The notes under the pieces are model-generated. The model was given only the letters and a program-made list of their open reading frames with translations. It was not told where the DNA came from and searched no databases. A stretch of 64,000 nucleotides of DNA, from positions 38,260 through 102,259 of the forward strand of contig JAEYZG010000037.1 of the NCBI GenBank assembly GCA_023428135.1, in the 5' to 3' direction. Shown piece after piece: positions 39,048 through 47,507 of this stretch (positions are counted from its first letter, which is position 1; every line of letters begins with the position of its first letter). The stretch comes from Bacteroidota bacterium (GTDB taxonomy: Bacteria; Bacteroidota; Bacteroidia; Cytophagales; Cytophagaceae). The position numbers and the translations under genes are program-made.

Positions 39048-39181
39048 AAGTCCTCCGATTCTTTAAACAAAATAAATGATCACTTCATTACTACACAAAT
39101 CTTTTGAAAGAAAGCTTCCTAATGATATGCATTAAATAAATAAATTCCCTTAATTCACAGACAAATAATACAAATGAATCA

Positions 39182-39191
39182 GTTGTACAAC
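39182..39191. promoter_or_regulatory. palindrome GTTGTACAAC between divergent copper genes
   Basis: A perfect 10-bp palindrome lies in the 183-bp divergent region, 39 bp before the ATG at 39231 and 134 bp from the regulator start at 39047. Its place makes it a candidate operator for the HMA-AraC protein. No second copy was seen. Confidence 0.3.
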
Positions 39192-39230
39192 AAAAGTTAA
39201 ATTTTAGGCGTTTCCTATTTTTACTCCCTT

Positions 39231-39740
39231 ATGAAAACAAAACTCCTCTTACTGACTTTTTTAATATTTTGTAGTTTCTCATCTATTGCCCAATTCAAAA
39301 CGGCCAAGATAGGAATTGATGGACTTACTTGCTCCATGTGCTCCAATAGCGTTGAAAAGCTTTTACTTCAATTGGATTTTGTAGAATCTGTAAAAATGGA
39401 TCTGAACACTAATGAAGCTATATTGTTCTTCCATCAGAAATATAAAACAGACTTTAAAAAAGTTAGTCAAAAAATCTATGACTCAGGGTTTTCCGTAAGA
39501 GAGATTTCAACATCCCTGAATTTTGACACCATTAGTCTTAACGGAAATTCCTTTCAGGTGAATGGAGATAAATTTTACATTTTGAGCGAAGAGCAAACGA
39601 ACATTTCAGGTGAAAGATCTTTCAGATTTCTTGATAAGAATCTGATCAACAAAAAAGAATACAGTCGTTGGTCTTATTTCATTAAGGAAAATGACAAAGT
39701 CCATAATGAAAAACAGAAAGCTTATCACATCAGTCTATGA
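39231..39740 (+). CDS. exported HMA-domain protein (periplasmic copper binder)
   Basis: 169 residues. Signal peptide about 1-21 (SSIAQ). An HMA domain follows with GLTCSMCSNSVEKLL (metal Cys34 and Cys37), then a C-terminal region of ~75 residues (NGNSFQVNGDKFYILSEE...) with no recognised family. An exported HMA domain is suited to pick up periplasmic copper. Its stop overlaps the next gene's ATG (ATGA at 39737-39740), so the two are co-translated. Divergent from the HMA-AraC gene. Confidence 0.75.
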   Translation: MKTKLLLLTFLIFCSFSSIAQFKTAKIGIDGLTCSMCSNSVEKLLLQLDFVESVKMDLNTNEAILFFHQKYKTDFKKVSQKIYDSGFSVREISTSLNFDTISLNGNSFQVNGDKFYILSEEQTNISGERSFRFLDKNLINKKEYSRWSYFIKENDKVHNEKQKAYHISL

Positions 39741-40705
39741 AACAAATACTGATTATACTTTTTCTTGTTCTATCGTTCTGCAGAGGCTATTCTCAAGAAC
39801 TTTTTCCTTATGCAGAAGCAGCAAGTACCATTCCTAAAAATGTGCTTGGGATGCGTTTTATGTTTGAGGGATATAAAGAAATTCCATCTCAAAGGCAAAG
39901 AAACTGGGGAGCACTGAGGGCAATGTATGGCATTACCGGGAAAACAACAGTAATGCTGACGGCTGGTGTATCAAATCATCACCTTCGCAGGTTTCCAGCA
40001 ACCCTTCAGAATCATTTTGCCTTTCACCACCAGCGAATTTACAAACCCAATCCTTATTTACTGGAAGGCATCAATATTTATCTGAAGCAGAGAGTGATCA
40101 GCATAGATGATTATCAAAAACATTTAAGACTAGCGTTGTTCGGACAAGCCTCCAAGTCATTTACTGCTCATGATGAATCAGAACCTTTTTTAAAGGGCGA
40201 TAACACAGGCTATGGTGGGGGAGCTATCGTCACTCTGTTAAATAAGAGGTTTGCGATATCCTTTACATATGCCTATGCGCACCCTTTAATGTACAAGGAT
40301 AAAGAACAACAAATCACTTTTCAGTCAGGAGACGCCCATAATTATGATCTCTCCTTTGGATACCGTTTATACCCTTCAAAATACAATACATATAATGACC
40401 TGAATATAAACCTGTATGTTGAATTTGTAAATAGAAGCTATGATGCTGCAAAAATGACCGTAAGAGATGCTCCTTATAACTTCACTTATCTTCAATCTTT
40501 CGATAAAAATACTTACTATAGCCTGATGGACGGGAAATATTCAGAAATAAGACCCGCCATTCAGTTGATATTGAACTCTAACAACCGGATAGATGTAGGA
40601 TGCGCTTACCCTTTCTATAACAGGTCTTATGCGCACTTCTACCCCCTGTTTTTCTTCAACATTCAAAAGTATTTTTATTTATCAAAAAAGAAGAAAAAAA
40701 TCTAA
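39737..40705 (+). CDS. outer-membrane beta-barrel protein of the copper cluster
   Basis: 322 residues with a signal peptide (about 1-18, CRGYSQ). The mature part is a series of short amphipathic strands rich in aromatic residues, ending in FFFNIQKYFYL, as in outer-membrane barrels. A His-rich stretch (SNHHLRR ... FAFHHQRIY, about 75-98) could bind metal. Overlap with the exported HMA gene suggests they act together, perhaps in copper uptake or release. Family name not recognised; its stop overlaps the convergent gene at 40702. Confidence 0.6.
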   Translation: MKQILIILFLVLSFCRGYSQELFPYAEAASTIPKNVLGMRFMFEGYKEIPSQRQRNWGALRAMYGITGKTTVMLTAGVSNHHLRRFPATLQNHFAFHHQRIYKPNPYLLEGINIYLKQRVISIDDYQKHLRLALFGQASKSFTAHDESEPFLKGDNTGYGGGAIVTLLNKRFAISFTYAYAHPLMYKDKEQQITFQSGDAHNYDLSFGYRLYPSKYNTYNDLNINLYVEFVNRSYDAAKMTVRDAPYNFTYLQSFDKNTYYSLMDGKYSEIRPAIQLILNSNNRIDVGCAYPFYNRSYAHFYPLFFFNIQKYFYLSKKKKKI

Positions 40706-41253
40706 TTCTTCCTTCTTGACTTGAGAAGATCGAACACAACTCCCGATACAAGCGCATAAACAATGTGATGTACTCCACTTACAGAGATTGATTGGACTTC
40801 CCATTTTTTTACAGGAGGAGCAAGATGCAATTTGGGAAGCATTACAAGTTCAGTACCCAATACAGAAGAAAAATGAATAGCATCAGCCAATGGTCCTTTT
40901 AAGCCGGTAGAACCAATTACTCCTCTGACTCCTCCCCAGGCAGTCCCATAGGTATAATGAATTATATTCACTAATTTCTCTTTGAGCAGTAACTTCATGA
41001 CCGGCATCAAGTCCAAAACCGGAATACCCAATACCTTTCCTACAGCTTGTAAAGGAGTATCGCTTCCTTTTCTTTTCGTAAGCTTCATTTCAAGCATCTG
41101 AGAAACGCTCATTGCTGCAGTCCCTATAAATCCTGCAAACAACCCTCTTCCTAAGTCGCCGGTAAAAGTTCCTATTGAATAAATGGTTTTTTCTTTAAAC
41201 CTATCCCCAACACTTTTCTTTTTAAAACTAAGTAATCCCATATCCAGATTCAT
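40702..41253 (-). CDS. membrane protein, tandem paralogue 1
   Basis: 183 residues. GDLGRGLFAGFIGTAAMSVSQMLEMKLTKR near the start and GVHHIVYALVSGVVFDLL near the end are nearly the same in the gene at 41424-41930, which also shares SDxPLxA and NIIHYTYGTxWGG-like blocks. Two or three hydrophobic glycine-rich segments suggest an inner-membrane protein, perhaps DUF1440/YagU-like; that family match is weak. The pair arose by duplication. Its stop overlaps the preceding convergent gene by 4 bases. Confidence 0.65.
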   Translation of the reverse strand: MNLDMGLLSFKKKSVGDRFKEKTIYSIGTFTGDLGRGLFAGFIGTAAMSVSQMLEMKLTKRKGSDTPLQAVGKVLGIPVLDLMPVMKLLLKEKLVNIIHYTYGTAWGGVRGVIGSTGLKGPLADAIHFSSVLGTELVMLPKLHLAPPVKKWEVQSISVSGVHHIVYALVSGVVFDLLKSRRKN

Positions 41254-41356
41254 TTAAATTAAAACACCCGCAAGAGTTTCGTGGTTCGAAGACTTCTTAT
41301 TAGAAAGCCTTGCCAAAGTAATTTGCTTTAAGGAAGAATTATAATAAATTATTCTC

Positions 41357-41414
41357 CTCCTGAGTGAGATTAAGGAAAAGACAAACTCCTAAGTGAGATT
41401 AAGGGAAAGACAGA
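41357..41414. repeat. 2 x 29-bp tandem repeat
   Basis: Units at 41357-41385 and 41386-41414 are identical at 26 of 29 positions (CTCCTGAGTGAGATTAAGG and CTCCTAAGTGAGATTAAGG at their starts). They abut exactly and lie in the gap between the two paralogous genes, ending 9 bp before the stop of the second. The sequence has no coding role there. Confidence 0.7.
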
Positions 41415-41423
41415 TCAGACAGG

Positions 41424-41930
41424 CTATCTTCCTGACTTGAGCAGATCGAACACAACTCCCGATACGATAACATAAATAATGTGATGTATCCCACTCACAG
41501 AGATTTCCTTTGCTCCCCACTCCTTCACTGGAGGGGCCACTTTTAAACCAGGAAGCATCACCAATTCGGCTCCGAAAACTGAAGAAAAATGTAAAGCATT
41601 GGCCGGAATTCCTTTAAGGCCCAAAGCCCCTACAATACCTCTGAAACCTCCCCATGAAGTGCCATAAGCATAATGAATTACATTTAGCAATTTACCTTTA
41701 GCCTCTTCATTATCTGCGTGAATATCGAATACTTTTTCAGCTGCCCTTAATGGAGAATCACTACCTTCCCTTTTGGTAATTTTCATTTCAATGAATTGAA
41801 AAAGACTCATGGCAAAAGTACCTACCAATCCGGAAAACAAGCCTCTTCCAATGTCACCGGTAAAAGTTCCAACAGAATGTACTGCTGTATCTTTTAAACT
41901 TTTTTTCTTTTTCCTGAATATACGTATCAT
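41424..41930 (-). CDS. membrane protein, tandem paralogue 2
   Basis: 168 residues, clearly a paralogue of the 40702-41253 product (GDIGRGLFSGLVGTFAMSLFQFIEMKITKR; GIHHIIYVIVSGVVFDLL). It is about 15 residues shorter because of a deletion after the SDSPLRAAEKV block. Basic N-terminus, then glycine-rich hydrophobic segments. It probably shares an operon with the deaminase upstream (46-bp gap). Function unknown. Confidence 0.65.
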   Translation of the reverse strand: MIRIFRKKKKSLKDTAVHSVGTFTGDIGRGLFSGLVGTFAMSLFQFIEMKITKREGSDSPLRAAEKVFDIHADNEEAKGKLLNVIHYAYGTSWGGFRGIVGALGLKGIPANALHFSSVFGAELVMLPGLKVAPPVKEWGAKEISVSGIHHIIYVIVSGVVFDLLKSGR

Positions 41931-41976
41931 CAGTCGCCCTCCTCTCCTCTATTAAAATAAAACACGTGAAAAAATA

Positions 41977-42456
41977 TCAGGGTTCGAATTCTGAAGGATT
42001 ACTAACCTCTTTCCATACCAGAAAAGGCTTTTCAGCATCAGCTACATTTAATTGTTGTAAGGGATAAAGTCTTTGTTCATTAGATTTACCTATTTCAGAA
42101 TATATATGACTGACACTAAAACCATGTAATGCCTCTTGCTCAAGGGAGGAACCATAATAAACGGTTCTTATTCCTGAGAGGTAGATTGCAGCAAGACACA
42201 TCGGACAGGGATGGGCGCTGGCATATATGACACATCCTTCCAGAAACTCAGATTTTAGTTTTGAAGAAGCTTTTCTTAAGGCTTGTATTTCTGCATGAGC
42301 AGTAGGATCATGCGTATGCAGTACCTCATTCATTCCTACGCCTATAACTTCTCCATGTTTTACCACCAGGGCACCGAAAGGTTTTCCGTCATTCAGACGA
42401 ACATTATCTATAGCATAATCAATTGCGTCCTGTAAATATTCTTCATGTGATTTCAT
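41977..42456 (-). CDS. nucleoside/guanine deaminase, GuaD-like
   Basis: 159-residue CDA-fold zinc deaminase. HAEIQALRKAS gives the zinc His and catalytic Glu, and PCPMCLAAIYLSGI the two zinc Cys. The GFSVSHIYSEI block and the C-terminal LVWKEVSNPSEFEP resemble B. subtilis GuaD (guanine to xanthine) more than TadA; the guanine assignment is from memory and moderate. The upstream STAS-like gene is 31 bp away. Confidence 0.8.
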   Translation of the reverse strand: MKSHEEYLQDAIDYAIDNVRLNDGKPFGALVVKHGEVIGVGMNEVLHTHDPTAHAEIQALRKASSKLKSEFLEGCVIYASAHPCPMCLAAIYLSGIRTVYYGSSLEQEALHGFSVSHIYSEIGKSNEQRLYPLQQLNVADAEKPFLVWKEVSNPSEFEP

Positions 42457-42487
42457 ATCCCCTTCAACTACTAAAAAGGAGACAAGT

Positions 42488-42889
42488 TCAGACTACTGGG
42501 CTTATCATTTGTGTTTCAACCCATGCCTTTGCCTTTTCGGCATTTCTGAATAGTTTAGTCGGTAATGGAGGCTTACTTAGTTTCAAATAAAAATTCCCCA
42601 ATATTTCGCTTACATGAGACTCAACGATAACTGCCACACAATGCACTAAGGTATTGCCTTCTTTAGACAGATATTCATTGGCTCCTTTATTGATATACTT
42701 AATTTTTCTTATATCAGCTATGGCAGGATAAATAGTACCATTCTGAAACATGATTCTGTCTGACACAATCTTCTTAGCTTCTTCCGTACTTAAGATAATC
42801 TCTTTATATTCAGCCCATAGAATCCCATCTTCAATCCATAACTTTATAAGATCATTTTCAAATACAGAAGGGGAGTTATTTCTAATCAT
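42488..42889 (-). CDS. small STAS/SpoIIAA-like protein
   Basis: 133 residues, no signal peptide. The pattern IKLWIEDGILWAEYKEII ... YPAIADIRKIKYINKGANEYLS ... AKAWVETQM fits the SpoIIAA-like fold common in Bacteroidota (DUF7793-like). The DIRKIKYI strand occupies the position of the STAS phosphorylation site, but no Ser is obvious there. Possible role in protein-protein regulation; unproven. Likely co-transcribed with the deaminase. Confidence 0.5.
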   Translation of the reverse strand: MIRNNSPSVFENDLIKLWIEDGILWAEYKEIILSTEEAKKIVSDRIMFQNGTIYPAIADIRKIKYINKGANEYLSKEGNTLVHCVAVIVESHVSEILGNFYLKLSKPPLPTKLFRNAEKAKAWVETQMISPVV

Positions 42890-43079
42890 AAAGGTAAAAA
42901 ACGTAAAACATTTTTATGAAAGAAAATTTTGATTAATTATTCTTAAAAAAATTAAGTAAAATAATATTTCCCCCTGACCTATCATTCCTTAGAAGAAAGC
43001 TCCAACATGTATTCACTTCAATAGTTGAGTACAAACTATTTGTTGACTCCATTCAATAAAATTTATAAGGACTCCAATT

Positions 43080-45422
43080 ATGAAAAGAAGAAATCCCAAC
43101 TTAAACAGATATCAACTTCCTATACCAAAAATGTATCCGAAAACAGTTACACCTTTGGATATACGCAATGCTACCAAACCTGAACCAATAGAAGAATTAA
43201 GACCTCCTAAAGATGCTCCAAATATTCTTATCGTTCTGGTCGATGATATGGGTTTTGGTGCTACAAGTGCCTTTGGAGGGCCTTGTTATATGCCTAATGC
43301 AGAAAGGCTTGCACAAAATGGATTAAAATACAACCGCTTCCACACCACTGCTTTATGTTCGCCCACCAGAGCTGCATTGCTGTCAGGGAGAAATCATCAT
43401 TCTGTTAATATGGCTGGAATAACAGAATGTGCCACTCCAAATCCAGGTTACAATACAGTAAGGCCGGAAAGTATGGCTACCATTGCACAAACTCTGGTTA
43501 TGAATGGATATAACACAGCTGCATTTGGAAAAATGCATCAGACGCCTGTATGGGAAACGAGCATTTCGGGACCATTTGACCGCTGGCCTACAGGAGAAGG
43601 TTTTGAAAAATTCTATGGATTCATAGGAGGAGAAACCAATCAATGGAACCCTTCTTTAATCGCAGACACCATCCCTATTGATGCTCCGAATGATCCTGAA
43701 TATCATTTCAGTGTTGATATTACCAATAAAGCGATTAATTATGTAAGACAACAAAAAACAATGGTTCCTGATAAGCCATTCTTTGTCTACCTGGCTTTTG
43801 GAGCCACACATGCTCCCCACCATGCGCCAAAAGAATGGATAGAAAAATATAAAGGAAAATTTGACCATGGATGGGATAAACAAAGAGAGATTACCCTGGA
43901 AAAACAAAAGGCTCTCGGAGTGGTTCCTCAAGATTGTGTTTTGTCTGAAAGATCACAGGAAATACCAGCATGGGATAGTCTGAACGAAAATGAAAAAACA
44001 ACAGCCGCAAGACTCATGGAAGCATATGCCGGATTTGCAGAGCATACTGATCATCAAGTGGGAAGATTATTAACTACACTGGAAGAAATCGCAGCTTTGG
44101 ACAATACTTTAATATTTTACATTCTCGGAGATAATGGAGCAAGCGGTGAAGGAGGAATTACCGGAAGTGTTAACGAAATGGCGGCACTGAATAATTCTCC
44201 TGATACTACAGAAAATATTTTGAATCATTTAGACGACATAGGAACTCCTATGGCTTATAATCATTATCCTGTAGGTTGGGCTCATGCAATGGACACACCA
44301 TATCAATGGACGAAACAGATTGCATCACATTGGGGAGGTACAAGAACCGGAATGATCACTCACTGGCCTAATGGTATCGCCTCAAAGAACGAAATTCGCC
44401 ACCAGTGGTGCCATGTCATCGATGTTGTTCCTACAATACTAGAAGCAGTTAAAATACCGCACCCTCAATTTGTTAATGGCATGCAGCAGGAACCTATAGA
44501 AGGTATAAGTTTTGCATACAGCTTTGATGACCCGAAAGCTCCTGACAGACATACAACTCAATACTTTGAAATTTTTGGCAACAGAGGTATATACCACAAA
44601 GATTGGTCTGCTTGCACTATCCATTCTATCCCTTGGGTTCTTGCCGGGCCTGATAAAAATTTTAATGATGATGATTGGGAGCTTTATGCCCCAGGAGACT
44701 GGAGCCAGGCATATAATGTTGCAAATCAATATCCTGAGAAACTTAAAGACCTTCAGGCATTATTCCTGATAGAAGCCTCCAAATACAAAGTTTTCCCATT
44801 AGATGACCGAAAAGCTGAACGATTCAATTCAGATCTTGCCGGGAGACCTGATCTTCTGCAGGGACGTACAACCATGACATTGTATCCAGGCATGAGTCAT
44901 CTGAATGAAAATACTGTTCTTAACATAAAAAATAAATCCTTTTCAGTTACAGCTAAAGTTGAACTTAAAGATGACACCACAAACGGTGCTATAATAGCCC
45001 AAGGAGGAAGATTTGCTGGCTGGTCCCTTTATATGAAAAACGGTTATCCTGTTTTCTGTTATAACTGGTTCAACAGACAACATTATTATATTGGCAGCAG
45101 AGAACAGCTTAGTGCCGGAGAACATTTTATACACTTCGAATTCAAATATGATGGTGGTGGTATAGGTAAAGGAGGAACAGGAATATTATATGCAGACGAC
45201 CATGATATAGCTCAGGGACGTATTGAAAATACGGTTCCGTTTGTATTCTCTGCTGATGACTTTATGGATATAGGAAAAGATTCAGGAGCTCCGGTTACGG
45301 AAGACTACGGCTCCTACCAGGGAGGTTTTACAGGTACTATAAATTGGGTTAAAATCAATATAGGCTCGGAAGTGAATGATGATCCTGTAGGAAAGGAACA
45401 TGCATATCTGGTTAGGCAATAA
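43080..45422 (+). CDS. arylsulfatase (S1 family), no signal peptide
   Basis: 780-residue type I sulfatase. The formylglycine motif CSPTRAALLSGR places the modified Cys at 93, and LVDDMGFGA gives metal ligands Asp55 and Asp56. A ~170-residue C-terminal extension (about 600-780) is lectin-like beta-sandwich and matches that of the 57764-60073 enzyme. Unlike the three sulfatases at 55795-61945 it has no signal peptide: the N-terminus (MKRRNPNLNRYQLP) is polar, so it seems cytosolic. No sulfatase-maturing enzyme gene is in the window. It is a single rightward gene with a bidirectional terminator. Confidence 0.88.
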   Translation: MKRRNPNLNRYQLPIPKMYPKTVTPLDIRNATKPEPIEELRPPKDAPNILIVLVDDMGFGATSAFGGPCYMPNAERLAQNGLKYNRFHTTALCSPTRAALLSGRNHHSVNMAGITECATPNPGYNTVRPESMATIAQTLVMNGYNTAAFGKMHQTPVWETSISGPFDRWPTGEGFEKFYGFIGGETNQWNPSLIADTIPIDAPNDPEYHFSVDITNKAINYVRQQKTMVPDKPFFVYLAFGATHAPHHAPKEWIEKYKGKFDHGWDKQREITLEKQKALGVVPQDCVLSERSQEIPAWDSLNENEKTTAARLMEAYAGFAEHTDHQVGRLLTTLEEIAALDNTLIFYILGDNGASGEGGITGSVNEMAALNNSPDTTENILNHLDDIGTPMAYNHYPVGWAHAMDTPYQWTKQIASHWGGTRTGMITHWPNGIASKNEIRHQWCHVIDVVPTILEAVKIPHPQFVNGMQQEPIEGISFAYSFDDPKAPDRHTTQYFEIFGNRGIYHKDWSACTIHSIPWVLAGPDKNFNDDDWELYAPGDWSQAYNVANQYPEKLKDLQALFLIEASKYKVFPLDDRKAERFNSDLAGRPDLLQGRTTMTLYPGMSHLNENTVLNIKNKSFSVTAKVELKDDTTNGAIIAQGGRFAGWSLYMKNGYPVFCYNWFNRQHYYIGSREQLSAGEHFIHFEFKYDGGGIGKGGTGILYADDHDIAQGRIENTVPFVFSADDFMDIGKDSGAPVTEDYGSYQGGFTGTINWVKINIGSEVNDDPVGKEHAYLVRQ

Positions 45423-45460
45423 AAAAGTTGAAAGTTTAAAGCTAAAAGCTTAAAGTAAAC
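45421..45460. repeat. AAAGTTGAAAGT-type repeat copy
   Basis: A run of AAAAGTTGAAAGTTTAAAGC-type heptamers directly follows the sulfatase stop and precedes its terminator. It belongs to the family at 13821-14027 and 38338-38487 but lacks an inverted partner nearby. Confidence 0.45.
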
Positions 45461-45461
45461 A

Positions 45462-45492
45462 AAAAGACCTCTGCAAATCATAGAGGTCTTTT
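45462..45492. terminator. bidirectional terminator between sulfatase and chrA genes
   Basis: AAAAGACCTCT and AGAGGTCTTTT form an 11-bp perfect stem with a 9-nt loop. A-rich sequence on one side and T-rich on the other let it serve both the rightward sulfatase (stop 45422) and the leftward chrA (stop 45524). Confidence 0.75.
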
Positions 45493-45523
45493 GCTTTCAT
45501 TTCTATTGATTCTTTAATTCATT

Positions 45524-46150
45524 TTAGAAATTTAATACAAGTTTTAATAAAAGTCCTACTGCTGCCATTACAATAATAATGATTGGTTCCTGGATCTTTT
45601 TAAACTTAAACAATACCAAACCTGTAGATAAAGCGATCAGCATAGTTGGTATATTTACCAGTGTTCTCTTGCCCAATACCATAACTGACCCGGCTATTGC
45701 TCCAATAGCGGCAGCAGTAACTCCATCCACAAATGCCTTTATAGCAGGATGCTTACCAAACTTTTTAAAATATGGTGCGGGCAGAACAGTAAAAATGTAA
45801 CATGGTAAGAAAGTAGCAGCAGCAGCAGCGCATGCTCCCCATATGCCAGCTGCAAGATATCCGATAAAACCAACTGTAATTACTACCGGCCCTGGGGTAA
45901 TCATAGCAACAGCAACTGCATCCAAAAACTGTTGCTCGGTAAGCCATTGATATTCTTTAACCGTTCCTCCATATAAAAAAGGTACTATAGCCAAACCACT
46001 TCCAAAAACAAAAGCTCCCGCTTTAGTAAAAAAGAGGATAATCTGCCACAATCTGTTATTATCAGTATCTACCAATGGGAGACTAAACAATAGCGGCGGA
46101 ACAATCATTCTAAAACTTTTGACCATCATAAATTTCGGTGGTGCCTTCAT
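45524..46150 (-). CDS. chrA: ChrA second half only (chromate transporter, truncated)
   Basis: 208 residues from ATG 46150, matching only the C-terminal CHR domain of two-domain ChrA chromate transporters (FVFGSGLAIVPFLYGG, MITPGPVVITVGFIGYL, TFLPCYIFTVLPAPYF). The frame stays open about 20 codons further up and encodes linker-like LWKKKIIWLIIASGV, then meets a TAA; the ~190-residue first domain is missing. The next gene upstream starts 130 bp away, so the N-half was deleted rather than moved. It may be a pseudogene, or an odd single-domain transporter; paired short ChrA proteins exist, but no partner is visible. Confidence 0.75.
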   Translation of the reverse strand: MKAPPKFMMVKSFRMIVPPLLFSLPLVDTDNNRLWQIILFFTKAGAFVFGSGLAIVPFLYGGTVKEYQWLTEQQFLDAVAVAMITPGPVVITVGFIGYLAAGIWGACAAAAATFLPCYIFTVLPAPYFKKFGKHPAIKAFVDGVTAAAIGAIAGSVMVLGKRTLVNIPTMLIALSTGLVLFKFKKIQEPIIIIVMAAVGLLLKLVLNF

Positions 46151-46281
46151 AAACCAGACAAGAACCCCTGAAGCAATGATCAGCCAGATTATTTTTTTCT
46201 TCCATAGTGTTAGATTTTTTTATTTTCTTAAAACCTAATATTTACAATTCAAGAGACCTCCTATAACTTAAAACTTATTAC

Positions 46282-46737
46282 TTATAACTTATTAAATTCC
46301 CACCCATGTGTTTCTTCACTCACATGTTTACACCAGCTATAAAGCGCATCATAAATAATCATTCCCTGTTTTAACATTTCATGATCATTCTTAAAATTAT
46401 ATGACAAGCCTGCTGATATTGCAAATAGTCCTGAAGCCTGGGGCGCCAGATCATAGCGATCCGTGTCAGCAGCTCTTACTATTACTGCCAGCCTGTATAA
46501 AGCATTATCCTGAATCCCATGTTTCTTTAAGAAATAATCAAAGGTGCATCTATCTCCTTCATGAGTATACTCAACTCCGGGAATATCATAGGGAATAGCA
46601 TTCAGTTCGGTTGCCTTCTCAATTACCTGATTGGTTGGAACGAATATAAATTCCGGTGAATCATCAATAAACCTGCTGATCAGCCAGGGACAAGCAATCC
46701 TGTCTATTTTGGGGCGTTCTCTTGTTATCCACTTCAT
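46282..46737 (-). CDS. ChrB C-terminal-domain protein (chromate resistance)
   Basis: 151 residues, all of it the ChrB C-terminal domain: WITRERPKIDRIACPWLISRFID opens it, DIPGVEYTHEGDRCTFD is the middle block, and IVRAADTDRYDLAPQASGL and MIIYDALYSWC end it. In proteobacteria this domain is fused to a regulatory N-domain and senses chromate; here it stands alone. It sits between chrA and the DUF2490 gene (14-bp gap) in one operon. Chromate-linked role follows from context and family. Confidence 0.85.
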   Translation of the reverse strand: MKWITRERPKIDRIACPWLISRFIDDSPEFIFVPTNQVIEKATELNAIPYDIPGVEYTHEGDRCTFDYFLKKHGIQDNALYRLAVIVRAADTDRYDLAPQASGLFAISAGLSYNFKNDHEMLKQGMIIYDALYSWCKHVSEETHGWEFNKL

Positions 46738-46751
46738 AATAATACTTGGTT

Positions 46752-47507
46752 TTATTGATCGTGCTTTCTGAAGTCCAGTGAATGGAACACAAATAAACGC
46801 ACTGCATTCGTTGAGATATATTTATTTCCTGCAGTTTCCTGTTGAAAGGCATTCATATAGCCTAAATGAACATTGAGATGTGGCGTAAACTGATATCCAA
46901 AGCCAATAAAGAATCTGTTTTGATCGAAATAATTGTAGACTATATTTTTTCCAAAATTTACAAACACCTCATTCATAAGTATAAAAAATGGGGTTTTAGC
47001 AACAATTTCTTTGCCTTTCAAAGGAACAAATAATGATAAATTATATCTGAGCCTGAAATTGAATGTTGTCGAACTTAGCAACTTATCATTAACAACCTTC
47101 CTGTTAAACCTCTCTTCAAGTCTTATCCATTGCAATGTCTGGAACCTTACATACTTCTGCCTCCACCATATCTGCTGCCATGTTCTGTTTTCCGGACGAA
47201 TTGTATTGAGTCCTTTGCCGGGGTAATGCTCAACAAAAGCATAGCCCAGATTTAATCTGAAATTATCACTAACAAAATAAGTTAATGCTGGCCTGATCAG
47301 TAGCTGAAAGGGCCTTTCAACAAAATGATCTGTCTGTCTGTAATGGAGATCCAACCAGATTCCCCAATGATTGGACAATCTGGTTTGATTAAAATATCCA
47401 AGCCATAACTGCTCCCTCTCATGCGTCTGTTTAGCAGGTGTTTGCCCTTGCATATCAAAGGATAGAAACAACAAAGTGATAATAAAAGGAAAAAGTATTT
47501 GTTTCAT
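46752..47507 (-). CDS. DUF2490 outer-membrane protein
   Basis: 251 residues with a signal peptide (about 1-22). The rest is amphipathic strands rich in Trp, Tyr and Arg (EREQLWLGYFNQTRLSNHWGIW, HYRQTDHFVERPFQLLIRP), the DUF2490 pattern of outer-membrane barrels. Its start overlaps the regulator stop by 4 bases (ATGA), so it is translationally coupled. A barrel in a chromate operon is unusual; it may let substrate or efflux product cross the outer membrane. That is inference. Confidence 0.75.
   Translation of the reverse strand: MKQILFPFIITLLFLSFDMQGQTPAKQTHEREQLWLGYFNQTRLSNHWGIWLDLHYRQTDHFVERPFQLLIRPALTYFVSDNFRLNLGYAFVEHYPGKGLNTIRPENRTWQQIWWRQKYVRFQTLQWIRLEERFNRKVVNDKLLSSTTFNFRLRYNLSLFVPLKGKEIVAKTPFFILMNEVFVNFGKNIVYNYFDQNRFFIGFGYQFTPHLNVHLGYMNAFQQETAGNKYISTNAVRLFVFHSLDFRKHDQ

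Noticed and set aside
43080..43160. Missed signal peptide for the 43080 sulfatase from an earlier start
   Set aside because: The sequence upstream of 43080 encodes no hydrophobic stretch in frame with a start codon, so the cytosolic-looking start is kept.
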